From Nymphaea colorata (Eukaryota > Streptophyta > Magnoliopsida > Nymphaeales > Nymphaeaceae), in assembly GCF_008831285.2 (NCBI RefSeq), contig NC_045143.1, forward strand, positions 3,171,503 through 3,235,502: a stretch of 64,000 nucleotides of DNA. The letters run 5' to 3'. Below the pieces are notes generated by a model, which saw only the letters and a program-made list of their open reading frames with translations, was not told where the DNA came from and ran no database searches. This document shows, piece after piece, positions 36,055 through 47,355 of this stretch (its first letter is position 1; each line of letters starts with the position of its first letter). A program made the position numbers and the translations under genes.

Positions 36055-38873
36055 TGAAAGCTATTTTGAATTCTCAAAAAAAAAAGCTTGGCTTTTCTCT
36101 TTGAAATTTAATGTTCACCTTTTGATCTGAATTATAAGGTTGGGTTGGGTGAGAATCCCAACAACGAGCTGACTAAGCAAAAGAGCAATTTTGTGAAGCC
36201 AGTGGCATACCGACAATGTGACAGAAAGTACCTTAGGAATTCATTTCTTGCAGGTCGACAATTCACTGTTCAAACCAATTGATTCGGACCTACATAAACC
36301 ATTTATACGTAAACCCAACAAATCACTAAAAAATAGCTGATTAAATAAATTTTCCCTGTTCAAAATCGTTATTTGTTGAATTTTCAAACATGCAATAGCT
36401 GAATGTGGTTTGTATGGTAAGTGCTAAAACCTTAAGAGGCCTGATTTTTATGGTTTTAAAAGAAAAGTGGTTTTTCTCAAGTAAATAAACATTAAAAAAG
36501 AAATATCAGTGAAAGTTCAGTGGGATTCCACACATTAAAGTTGCATTTGATAGCGGATGCATTGAATGATGTGCTTTCCAAAATCCTTAGTTTAAACAAA
36601 TTAAGGATCTTTATAGTGACGTTACATTTTAAAACCCAGATCCAAGAGGTCCCACCTTAAATTCATGGATTTGGATTTCAAATCACTAATGAATTTGAAA
36701 TCTATGATAAAAAAAACACACCCTAATTGTTAATTGTACATGTTTATTAGAATCTTGAAATTTTATTATTAGCTTAAACGAAAAACAGAAAATAGGCCGA
36801 TTGGCTTCGGTGCTTATGAGGCCCGTGTCCACCCAACTAACGTCATTCTCAACAAAAAGATACGGGTCTGTTACGGATATTGACATCCCTGGATCAAATT
36901 CTAGCAAAAGTTTAAGTATTTTTCTGATCATTACATCTTTCTCATTCTATTTTCGCGTGGTAAGCACAATATTTAAAAAAAGAAAAACCCTAGAAAACAT
37001 CGAGAGACTTTTCTTAATAGGTTATGAAAAAGCTTGCAGATAAGTTATCAGTGGCATTAGTTTTTTCTTGTAAGTTCAGGAAATCTAATTTAAACATCAG
37101 TTTTTCATGATTTTTATTTATTATATCTTTCTTATTCGTTTCCTCTAACTTCTAACAGCCTAGTCTATTGGTAGCCACAATCAAATAAATAAAGTGGTAC
37201 CCAGTACTGCTGTCAGTATCGATATCAGCACCAGATTAAGTTGCGGTCGCTATATTTTACTTTCAAAAATAAAAAAATAATGAAGAAGTGCTTCTAAAAT
37301 TATTCAATAAAACAAAAAAAAAAATCACAGATACCCGCAATCGCATCCAGTAGCTTTTTCTACTTTCCATTCATAAACACCACTTTCCTTTTTATCAGAA
37401 ATATTTTTCCCACAAATCGTGGATGCAGCGTCGTATTTATAGCAAACATTTCCTCCATAGATTTTTTGGTAATATAAATATTATAAACAGTATAACTAGT
37501 TGATTTGAGTGTTGCACTAATAACATGTTCTGGGTTCGATTATTACCAGTATTACTCATTTAAACTGCAAACGGTCACAACATTCATGCTAATATGTGTA
37601 CCATAAGACCATTCAAGTTTCGAAGCAGTTTTGAACTTTAAGATTGAGAGGGAATGGGGTGTTTTAGCTCTTGCAAACCACTAAGCAAACATCTTCTTAA
37701 CAAAACAAGTCCACTTAATCTCATTATCGTTTGTTGTCAATGAGTCTGCCCTACTAGACTAATCTCATTTTGAGGAGGACAACTGGAAAAATATATAGTC
37801 GTCTATTCTTACAGATGAACTGAATAATTCAAAAGCATGAGGCATGTTTATCCGGATTATGCGCTTTGAAATGAGAAGTTAGTCTTCTAGAATTTTTCTA
37901 GGTCGATATTTATCTTTACTATGTGCTGGTAAGATGAAAATTTCAGCATCTTGATTGAAGGTGCGTTGGTTGTCATTGAATCGTGGGTACGCGGTGACCG
38001 GACCGAGGAACCGCGGTTAAAAACTAAGTGCGCAATTTGGACCATCATTTTGAAAAAGACAATAATTTCCCTCTTCTTCCTTGGGGATTCCACTGGTTCA
38101 GCTTTCTTGAATCTCATCTCTTTGGTTTTAAGAGGCAATTTTTGGAGATCAAAGATGATGGCACAATTAATTTGTTTAATCTTAGAACTTAATTATAGAT
38201 TTGCACGAGTAAACAATCAGTTAATTAGAGTCTAAGAACTCCAAAGAAACAAGACTACACTTAATTATCTTTTGGTAATCAAAGCAAAATGATTCTACAC
38301 CTCAAATCCTACTTTTTCCTGGTAAAGCTCAGAAAACATACCTGAGAAGTCATTCATTATTGTGGATTCTCCCCTTTCAGCCCGAACAGCTCAAGCCAAT
38401 GAGTAGCTTAACCAATAAGAAACTCTTCAATGAACAGAATAAAGGACATTCATGTTCCTGTAATATCCTTTTGAATGGCACATATGAGGAAAATATTCTA
38501 ATAATCATTTTCTTGTTAATTTTTAAATTGAAAAGGGGAGAGAGAGAGTAATGGTAATGCACTACGTTGTGGACCTCAACCATAATGGCTTGTGGAAAGA
38601 CACTAAATATTGGACAGAACTCAATTAAATCATGTTTAGCATTATTTCTTTACACCCTGTAAAAGAAATTGATAGTTATAATGGTGATGCAGTAAGTTGT
38701 GGTCCTCAAACCATTATGACTTCTTTGTGAGTAGTGATACACGTAATTTTGCATAGAAATAGAACCATTTGAATCGTGCAGAGCATGCTTATTAGTTTTA
38801 GTATTTCAGAGTTGAATATCAACGCAATACTACAACTTCAATATTAAGAATAATTTTTTATAATTGGGTACAC

Positions 38874-39015
38874 CAGTGGCGGAGCCAAGATTTTTTGGTT
38901 GATGGGCGCTTGAATCACCCACCCGTGTCTGATGTGTGCATCGCATGCGGCCAGATATGGGTCCAGTTTCATCATAATGAGACCAGAATTAAAACCATAT
39001 GTAGCCCCGCTACTG
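38874..39015. mobile_element. hAT-like MITE (142 bp)
   Basis: Left end CAGTGGCGGAGCCAAG; right end, reversed, CAGTAGCGGGGC. The flanks GGGTACAC and GTGTACAG are similar but not identical. The same element sits at the same place in copy A (from about 35348) and, inverted, in copy C (about 60655-60800), so it was part of the repeat before it spread. Confidence 0.65.
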
Positions 39016-39510
39016 GTGTACAGTTGATTTCTCACACTTAGAAATTGACCTGACCAACCTGTAACAAGAGAAAACAAATCATCCCGCCATTGGTGTACAA
39101 ATTCATATCTGCATCTATGTCATATTTAATTTATATCTGCAAGTGCATCCCTAGTATTTTTATGGCAAGAAATTCCTACTGCAAAGCAAGATTTGAACTG
39201 TTGCTCGGTTGGAAGAGTTGGGGAGGCTTGAAGCAGAAATAGGCTAGAGTTCCTTCTATGAAACAGATTGGTCCTTCTTGCTTTGCTAGAGTTCAGATCT
39301 GAAGCCAACATAACTGAACAATGTTCATACCGTCTGCAGCTATGAAGCGGAAAACTCGATATTGGCTGCAAATTTTTCATTTTGAAAAAATAAGAAGTTT
39401 GAGATCAGATTGGCTTAGCGTACTAATCAAGATCAAGAAAAAAAATTGTGCTATGACTCTTTCAGAATTTTCATTGAGAATCCAGCCTTCCACCAATGAA
39501 CCTTAATTCC

Positions 39511-40624
39511 AAAGCGGGTTCGATTTAGAATTTTTTTGTTACTTCTGCTACGGGTTTTCTGAAAACTACCAGATACAAACCACAGACTGAAGCCCACCAT
39601 ATAGAAAAGAAATAAAGTTTTCATGTTCTTCTTGGCAATTGGAACCTTCATTCAACTTGACAGAGATTGAACCATAATCAATGGGTAGAAATACTGTAAC
39701 AAGTCTGAAAAATACTGGGCCATTTCCGAAATCAAAAGCATAAGCAAACAGATGACGGCTGTCCTGCACTCTGTCTTCAAATACGTTACTGAAAGAAAAA
39801 GGAGCAAGTCCTGCGTGGAATTCTTAGGGATCGTTGAGAGTGCCAGTACAATAAAGGCACTCAAAGAGAATGTTGGGACCCAGAAAACACACTGTAAGGA
39901 ACACCATGCAAAGAGGGCAGTTATTATCAATTGTTTGAATAAAGTTGAATAAGATGTAAAAAAAGGACAATTTGATATATCCACCTTCAGATGGTGAGTC
40001 ACCCTACATTCTTTTTTAAAAAAATTTACCAACTTTTGGTAATTTTTACACCTCTGTTTTTTAAATGTTGTGAAATCTTGTGTTCATGTTTGATTCTGGC
40101 AATTCAAGAGTTCGTACCCTCCAGATCAACCTAAGTAGAAATCAACATGGTCAATCCACACTACGAATTAGTCATAAACTGAAAACTGAAGTTCGATAAG
40201 GTCAGGTCTAGAAAAAAAACTATTTATGGCATCAAACCACTTAGATTATGGGTGTTCGTAACTTAAAAACTATTGATTGGTCCACACATATCGTCTACCA
40301 CATACTAATTTGAGAAAGCAAAATCACCACCTTGACTACTACACTTGGGGAGAAAGAAAATACAGGCCAAGTTCCAAGGACAAACCCATCCCTAACCACG
40401 ATCACTTAATGATTCCTCATTTTACATACAGAAAAGAGGAGAAGAATCCAACACTAACGTACAAGTTAAGCCCATAAAAAAGTGCACTGCCTGCCTGCAA
40501 GAAGGCGGATTTTTTTTTCTATTCAGACAGGCCAACTATAGTTAAGCAGGCTCCTACAAAATTATGCCAACAGAGATACACCATGATCGTCTTTCTTAAA
40601 GTTGAAGCCCTTAAGTTCAAGTTG
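39511..40624. other. Intergenic, possible unrecognised exon remnant
   Basis: 39652-40032 is open on the minus strand with hydrophobic segments (for example LIITALFAWCSLQCVF), and a neighbouring frame is open at 39566-39769. No family is recognised and no splice structure is evident. 40100-40600 shows nothing. Confidence 0.35.
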
Positions 40625-41083
40625 AATATCAATACTCCAAAAAACCTGGTTTTTTGAATTGTCATTTAAATTCTCTCCAACATCTTATTTTTCAAAAATC
40701 TTAAGGGGGGCCTTTGCTTTTTCCCTGTCCATAAGCACTTCTTTGGTTTATTATTGTAAAACTTACCTTGCAAATTAAAACTACTTGTTCCAATTTTGCT
40801 AAAACAAATCAAGCATGCTAAAATGTGTTGCAGGCCTAAGCGCTCAATTTTTTACTCCCGATGGTTTCCTAAATTTGTTTTAAAGAATGAAGCATACTTA
40901 CAAAATATTGTATTACAATGGTTTACAAAAATTCAATAACTTTAGAACAAATTGCGACAAACTGTTTTTGTTGCCAAAACATAACATATTTTTGAAAACT
41001 AATTTGTAAAGAAGCTTCGGTAGAAGGGACACCGCATTGCCGGCAACTTTTCCCCTTAATAATAATGTTGGATGTTGTAATCA
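40625..41083 (+). repeat. Inverted copy of the TBL intron segment
   Basis: Reverse complement of 14669-15125. It stops at GGATGTTGTA, where the TBL copy continues through the AG acceptor into the exon. Here Copia-A integrase sequence follows instead. Confidence 0.85.
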
Positions 41084-42872
41084 AACTGAGTCTTTATTTC
41101 AATAATGAAATTTTGAAGAATACAAATAATTTCAAACCTCTCTTTTAACAAGAACACCCAACTAAGACGAGAAAAATCATCAACAATAATAAGGTAATAC
41201 CTAAATTTGGCCAGACTTACAACCCGGCTAAGCCCCCAAACATCAACATGAATAAGATCAAAAACTGCATGACTTGACGGACTACTGCTGGAAGGAAAAC
41301 TACTTCTAGTGTGTTTGCCCAATTGACAGGCCTCACACTGGAATGACTTAGACACAGAAATATTATGGAGAACACCATGAAGCTTGGATAATGAAGGATG
41401 GCCTAGTCGGAGATGCCACTGATATGGGGTTGGCTTAGATAGAGCCATAGATGTCACGCCCTCCACTGCTTCCGACAGTAGGTAAACTCCCCTGTGTTCA
41501 TGGCCGCCACCAATCATCTTCCCATTTTGCAAGTCCTGAAAAACACATGAACCAGGATCAAATATGGTTCTATAGTGCAAATCTTTCGTCAACTGAATAA
41601 CAAATAGAAGGTTAGCAGGAAACTTTGGAGCATATAAAACATGAGAAAGAATGATAGAACCAGGAAGCTTAACATCCCCAATTCCCATAATAGGAGAAAG
41701 CTTTCCGTTGGCGTGAGACTGACTGCAAAAGTGTTTCGAAGCCCCAGAATCAATAATCCACATAGTACCTGGTTCATGGGAAGTACTAGCAACAGATAAA
41801 GAGGAATCCACCATGACTGAGGAGGCAGCTGTAGACATCGTGGTAAGAAGAGATCGCTGAGCCATAAGCTGAACATACTCTGCCTTACTCATAATCACTG
41901 TAGAGTTCTCAGAATTCATCGAGGAATGAGTCTCTCCAAGTGGTGTAGTAGCTCGGGCAGACCCTATAGGAATCTGAGAAGAAAAGGTCTCTTTGCCCCC
42001 TGAAGTACTAGATCCCTTACCATGGGAAGTAGAAGCTGGTCTACCATGTTTGTCTCAACATCTATCTTCCAAATGTCTTAATTTTTCACAGAATGTACAT
42101 TGAAATCTTTCTCTACCCCCTACACCACGACCTGAGCCTCTTCCCCTCGTGGCTTGTCCACGCCCTCCAGACACATCTAAGGCTGTAGAAGGAGACTCAC
42201 TCTGGGGCTGAGAGAGAAATACAACCAATCTACTGAGTCTATTATATGCCTCAGCAAGATCTGGAATTTTTGCTCCAGTAAGCATCTGAACTTTTGCTAC
42301 CTCATACTTAGGGGACAAACCAGCCAAGAACTTAGCCACCATAGTCTCCTCAAAATACGTCTTGTAACATGCCTGGCATGAAGGTCGAAGAGCCTTCAAT
42401 CGTTCATACGCAGCTTTAACTGAGGCAAAGTATTGAGATAGTTCCAATTCACCTTGCTGCAGTTTGAGTAGTTCTTCCTAAAATTTTTGAGACATTCTTG
42501 TCATGAGAATAAGTTTGTCTCAAGAACGTTCACATATGTTTGGCAATCGTATACTAGGCAAGAGTAGGAGCTATATCCATTTGCACATTGTTCATGATCC
42601 CAGGACATAACAATACTATTATCTTCTTTCCATGTGGTATATTTCTTAGTTTTAATACTCGGTTCATCTTCTTCAATGATGTGGTCTTTCCGATGTCCTA
42701 CTACAAACATCATAAACATTCGTCACCAGATTTCATAGTTGTGACCATCTACTTTCACAGTAGAAGCATAGAAGAAAGGATTCCCAACCACTTTGTATTC
42801 AGTATGAGGCTCAATCCTAGGACTGTCTCCCATATTAGACTGTTGTCCAAGCTCTATTGTAACACCCACAAA
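41084..42872 (-). mobile_element. Copia-A gag, protease and integrase N-terminus (truncated)
   Basis: The minus strand reads from an ATG near 42834. First comes gag (VDGHNYEIW motif, then LAGLSPKYEVAKVQ), ending in a CCHC zinc knuckle, C-x2-C-x4-H-x4-C near 42060-42100. Then the aspartic protease WIIDSGASKHFC, the pre-integrase WHLRLGHPS with C-x2-C, and the start of the integrase core (FDLIHVDVWG, VDDFSRLSWVF). It is cut at 41084 by TBL intron sequence, so the second and third catalytic residues, RT and RNase H are missing. In-frame stops occur at 42055-42057 (TGA just after the knuckle) and near 42480 (TAG), and the gag frame shifts near 42500. Its LTR and leader are upstream at 42873-43807. 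Confidence 0.92.
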
Positions 42873-43592
42873 AAAAAAACATCCAACACTAATATGCAGC
42901 AGGAAGAGACTATAACGTACGTAGATTCCAGCACTGGTATATGCAGCAGGAAGAGACTATAACGTATGTAGATGATAAGGAGTTTTCTGCAATAAAAAAA
43001 ATATACCTCTACAACATCTAGGGCAGATCCACGACTGACAGAAAACTGGTCATCGCACATAACTTTCCATGATCTGTTTACACCCACAATTAATTCATGA
43101 CAGATTTAGCAGACCTTCCATCCCCATTCACGATAGATTGAAAAAAAAACGCCAGATTTCAACAAGCAATGACCAGCGACAACGGAGAGACATTCTGTGA
43201 CTTGAAGAAAACACCTACTACATCCATCAGACACAAGGAGACACCTGCGACATCCAGCAGACACCAGCGACTTCCATTCAACAAGCAGTGACCAGGGACA
43301 CCGAAGAAAACTTTTGCCATGTGAGGGAGACACCTGCGACTTCCATCCCGCTTGAAGAATGTTTAACCAATCTTCATCCACGTCCACTTGAACAAGGCAT
43401 CGATCTAGGGTTTTTTAATCTTTTGCTTGAGAAAACTCTAGATCGAGCCTAATATTCACGTACAAACTGTCTTGCCCTCAAAACTCTCCACGAGAACAAA
43501 AGAAGAGGAAGAGGAAGAAGATGATCACAGTGAGAGAAGGTTGATGACGAGAGATAGGTTTCAGTCCCAAGAAAGGTTGGGCTCTGATACCA
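42873..43592 (-). mobile_element. Copia-A leader with tRNA-Met primer-binding site
   Basis: The primer site TGGTATCAGAGC lies on the minus strand at 43592-43581, directly after the LTR. The 700-bp leader runs to the gag start region. The part from 42905 is duplicated at 1576-2263. It contains imperfect repeats around GACACCTGCGACATCCAGC. Confidence 0.82.
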
Positions 43593-43625
43593 TATTGCGT
43601 GCAGGCAAGGGAGAGAAGAGAAGAG

Positions 43626-43663
<38 letters not shown>

Positions 43664-43807
43664 TTTTCGTATTCTCTAATCTGCCCTAATCTCACATTAA
43701 ATGAGAATAGGGTAAAATAACAAATTACAAAAGAAGTCCACAACTAGAACACTAATTTGTAAAGAGTTGTTCCTAAACTTTTAAATATTCAAAAAGACCA
43801 CTTAACA
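43593..43807 (-). mobile_element. Copia-A 5' LTR, copy 2 (215 bp)
   Basis: On the minus strand it starts TGTTAAGTGG and ends GCAATA (GCAACA in copy 1). It includes a (GA/CT)n tract that is longer here than in copy 1. It is followed by an intact primer-binding site. No 3' LTR of the element is present in the window. Confidence 0.78.
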
Positions 43808-45030
43808 CAAATATTATTCAACAAAAGGAATGATGAGTCATAAGACAAGCTCTATGTTTAGGAGAAAAAGACTCATATGAAATGAATCTTTGAGGAGGCC
43901 TAATGTTTCTTTGGGACCTCCTAGGATTGGCGTGATCATTTTCTTGTGTCGCATAATCTCTTCTCCTATAACTACAATGTCTCTTGGAGGATTGATATTA
44001 GTAGAACTATCTTCTATAACTTCTTCCACTTGTTCCTCATTATCAGAATCATCATCATAATCCGTCCACAAAAAAACATAATCTTCTAGTTGCTTGGGCT
44101 CATTTTTAAAGTCATCTTCTTTTTCAAAAAAGATAGCATTTATAGTAACATATACTTTATCTCATTCCAAATCATAAGATTTATAGCCCTTTTGTGTTTC
44201 TGAATATCCAATAAACACACAATTAATAGCTCTGGAAGAAAGCTTATCACCTTTGTTACTTAACACAAAGCATTTGCAACCAAAAACCTTAAATCTATCA
44301 CATTGTGTAATTTTTTAAATTGAGAAATATATTTCAAATGTTTGGTGGGCATTTTATTAATCAAATAGGTTGATGTCAAAACAGCCTCAGCCCAAAAGTT
44401 TTTAGGAACATTTTTGGATAAAAAAAAATGCTTTTGTGGTTTCAATAATGTGCATATGTTTTCTTTCAGCGACTCTGTTTTGTTGTGGAGTGTTTGGGCA
44501 AGATTTTTTATGTATAATGTCTTTATCTTTTGAAAATTATTGAAATTTATTTGACATAAATTCTCCTCCCAAATCACTTCTAAAGATTTTCGTATTGAAG
44601 TCAAAGTGGGTTTTGATAATGTTATAGAAATTCTTGAAGTTTGCAAATACCTCTGAATATCTGATTTGTGTTTGAGAAAATAAACCAAGTATGTCTAGAA
44701 TAATCATGAATAATGATCACATAATACAATAATCCTTCTTTTGACATAATAGGAACGGGTTCCCACACATCCAAATGCACCATATCAAAAGGCATTTGGG
44801 TAACAAATTTTATATTATCAAAAGGTAAGGACATTACAACAAAAGTTCTTTTGACAATACTTTTCCAAGAAGGGAAGATGAGACATCTTTTCTAGATTTG
44901 AATGTCCAAGCCTTTGGTGCCAAGTTTGAATGTCACACTCTTTGATGATATTGCATGAAGGTCATGAAAGGTCCAAAAAATCTATGTAATAGAGATCATT
45001 TGTTCTAAAACATTTTCCAATCGTCTTTCC
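43808..45030 (-). mobile_element. Copia-B pol fragment, copy 2
   Basis: Colinear with 2471-3710. It carries minus-strand pieces of the integrase core (FDMVHLDVWEP, IHDYSRHTWF), AEAVLTSTYLINKMP, and the acidic linker at 43838-44071. There are many frame breaks. It is interrupted downstream by the Copia-A LTR, exactly as in copy 1. Confidence 0.85.
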
Positions 45031-45530
45031 TAGTCATAACCTCATAAAAGCTGACCGACGTTTGATTTGCTAGCCATAACCTCATAAAGTTGAACGATGT
45101 TTGGGTGTCTCACCAATCTCATTACAAATGTCTCTCGTTTGATCTGGTCCAGCCCATTTAGATTTAAAAAAATAATTTTTTTAAAATTTTGTTTGTTTTA
45201 ATAATATATATTTATTATTAATAAATATATTTTATATTTAAAAATTATGTTATAATGAAAAAAATATTTTTTAATTTTAAATGAGCCGGGCTCGGACCGA
45301 GACCCGGGCTCATCGGCCCGACGGGCCGGATTGGGCTGCCCCGCCCCGACCCAATGCCCACCCTTATGACATCCCCACCCTCATGACCTTCTCTTCATCA
45401 ATCATTTTTATAGCAACACTATGCCCTGTCCTCATATTCCTAGCAAAGTACACCTTAGCAAAGGTGCCCTGACCCAATAATCGGTTTAACTCAAACCTTT
45501 GCATCAATATCCTTCCCTTATTATCCATCT
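45031..45530 (-). pseudogene. CIPK: CIPK kinase first-exon fragment 3, split by an insertion
   Basis: The minus strand from 45527 encodes the CIPK N-terminus (glycine loop GQGTFAKV and the VAIKMID lysine region), as in the 3.7-kb copy. After 45369 the frame is broken by a 218-bp insertion (45151-45368). The remainder (DQIKRET to NIVQLYEVM region) follows at 45150-45080. A short duplication of the CATAACCTCATAAAG junction lies at 45036-45085. Kinase core and NAF domains are absent. It shares the 5' flank and the Copia-B junction with the copy at 3.7 kb, so the two are duplicates of one capture event. Confidence 0.85.
45151..45368 (-). mobile_element. 218-bp GGGTGGGC-type repeat inserted in the CIPK fragment
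   Basis: Absent from the other two CIPK copies, which read GATCTGGTCCATCATCCCC (or close) across the site. On the minus strand it begins TAAGGGTGGGCATTGGGTCG, is very GC-rich for about 85 bp, and ends in an AT-rich tail. Similar sequence appears at about 17451-17760 and 31100-31320. The layout suggests a non-autonomous retro-element, but neither ends nor target duplication are certain. Confidence 0.6.
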
Positions 45531-45652
45531 TTCTTCCTCAATCAAGAAAACCTAATCAAGCACACAACGACAGAAATATTCTATATCTCCCACTAACCAA
45601 ATATTCGATATTGATGTCTACAGAGCGGGAGTTAAAAAACATATAATTTAAC

Positions 45653-46266
45653 CATCCTTGCGGAGGCCATGTGTCCGGGCACGGATCTGATCTTGGCTAT
45701 GTTCTATTTCATTTAAAGAAAACTGCGGAAGCTCCTCTGGAGCTGCCTCATCAGACCTACAGTAAGACTCCTTGATGGGCACCCACTAATATAATGTAAG
45801 AGCCAACCAAGTTGTACACTTACAGCGTTTGAATGGGACATGTCTCAGAAACACAAGCTTGATAAGTTAACCTGATTGATAAATGGATACGAAAGAATGC
45901 ACATTTTTTTTTAGAATAATATAATGTAATAAGAAATATAATAAAAGAGAACAAAGAACAGTGCAGGCTTTCCCTTCTTTAATCTGTCAATGACTGAAAG
46001 AACAGTGCAGGCTTTCCCCTTCTTTAATCTGTCAATGACTGAAAGAACAGTGCAGGCTTTCCCCTTCTTTAATCTGTCAATGACTGACACTAAAGAAAGA
46101 GAAACCTCATATCCTAAGGAAGCTGCTGCAAATTCAAGGCGTTGTAATCAAATGCATAGGCAAAGTAGACATAATATCTAAAAAAAACACGTCAAACACC
46201 ACCCTCCATGCGCCTCTGCGTTTGTTCACATGAAATTATTGAGACGAATTTTGCGAGGAAACATCC
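45653..46266. other. Unassigned segment with a 3 x 45-bp tandem array
   Basis: From 45653 the sequence departs from copy 1. It contains the tandem array at 45956-46088 and no recognised gene. From about 46226 it is shared with 4240-4280. Confidence 0.6.
45956..46088. repeat. Tandem array, 3 copies of a 45-bp unit
   Basis: The unit starts GAACAGTGCAGGCTTTCC and ends TCAATGACTGAAA. The three copies are nearly identical (one C missing in the first). The 15-codon period is open in one frame and gives a repeated peptide, probably by chance. Confidence 0.95.
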
Positions 46267-47355
46267 CACTTGATTCTCCAAAGAAATGAACAAAACATAC
46301 TGAGCATCATTCCTTGAAAGTAGCTGCCCCACTGAACAACGGAAGGCACCCTTCCAAATTAGGGTAACCAAACATGGAAACGGTAGGAAAACCAAGGTAC
46401 AATCGCAAAACGAACAAACAGAAGCACGGAACACAAAATCAAAAAGAGAGACAATAAATCTAACAAAATCCTCACAAGAAAAAAACTTGGTAGCAAAAGA
46501 TTTTTCTTTTTCTCTTCTCTTCTCCACAATATCAAGTCCCCTACAGACTCGTCGATACCGCGGGGATCCTGGATCAGCCCCTACAGACTTGTCGAAACGA
46601 TATCCGCATCCAGATCCATAATTTTCAAGACCGAACAAAAACCTACATTTATCGCCCGTTCGGCCCCTATCTCGGCCTCTTCTTTAACAGAAAAAATCAA
46701 CAAAACCATCAAAAAACCTCGTTGCAAAATTTGGACATCCGTTAGTCCCAAAACATGGGAAAGACGTTTGCTTATTCCGGACCCAAGATTTGAGGTGATT
46801 CAAGTTTGTTATCAATTTGACGTTAAGACTTTTCTCTCAACTTTGTATACGAGGTTTTTAGTCATATAGTGAAGTCAAATCGGATGTCCAAATTTTGCAA
46901 TGAGGTTTTTTGATGGTTTTGTTGATTTTTTCTGTTAAAGAAAAGGCCGAGATAGGGGCCGAACGGGCGATAAATGTAGGTTTTTGTTCGGTCTTGAAAA
47001 TTATGGATCTGGATGCGGATATCCTTTCGACAAGTCTGTAGGGGCTGATCCAGGATCCCCGCGGTATCGACGAGTCTGTAGGGGACTTGATATTGTGGAG
47101 AAGAGAAGAGAAAAAGAAAAATCTTTTGCTACCAAGTTTTTTTCTTGTGAGGATTTTGTTAGATTTATTGTCTCTCTTTTTGATTTTGTGTTCCGTGCTT
47201 CTGTTTGTTCGTTTTGCGATTGTACCTTGGTTTTCCTACCGTTTCCATGTTTGGTTACCCTAATTTGGAAGGGTGCGTTCCGTTGTTCAGTGGGGCAGCT
47301 ACTTTCAAGGAATGATGCTCAGTATGTTTTGTTCATTTCTTTGGAGAATCAAGTG
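46267..47355. repeat. Large palindrome: 475-bp arms, 139-bp spacer
   Basis: Left arm 46267-46741, right arm 46881-47355, reverse complements with only a few differences (for example CGATATCC against CCTTTCG context, and GGAAGGCACC against GGAACGCACC). The arms carry the same open frame (VGADPGSPRYRRVCRGLD) on opposite strands, with no known domain. The spacer 46742-46880 is unique. The right arm continues into the 47356-47790 block, which is inverted at 4625-5110. Confidence 0.95.

Larger units (their letters stand above)
35786..39510 (+). repeat. 3.7-kb unclassified repeat, copy B
   Basis: Tandem partner of copy A, with an internal (TA)n tract at 35998-36051 and an extra block at 38310-38720. 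It contains a 142-bp hAT-like MITE (38874-39015). The minus-strand frame at 37887-38138 (PVESPRKKREIIVFFKMM) is conserved among copies. The right end (AATGAACCTTAATTCC) matches the inverted copy C near 60160. Confidence 0.85.

Noticed and set aside
39652..40032. Possible membrane protein on the minus strand
   Set aside because: Hydrophobic stretches only; two frames compete and no family motif is present.
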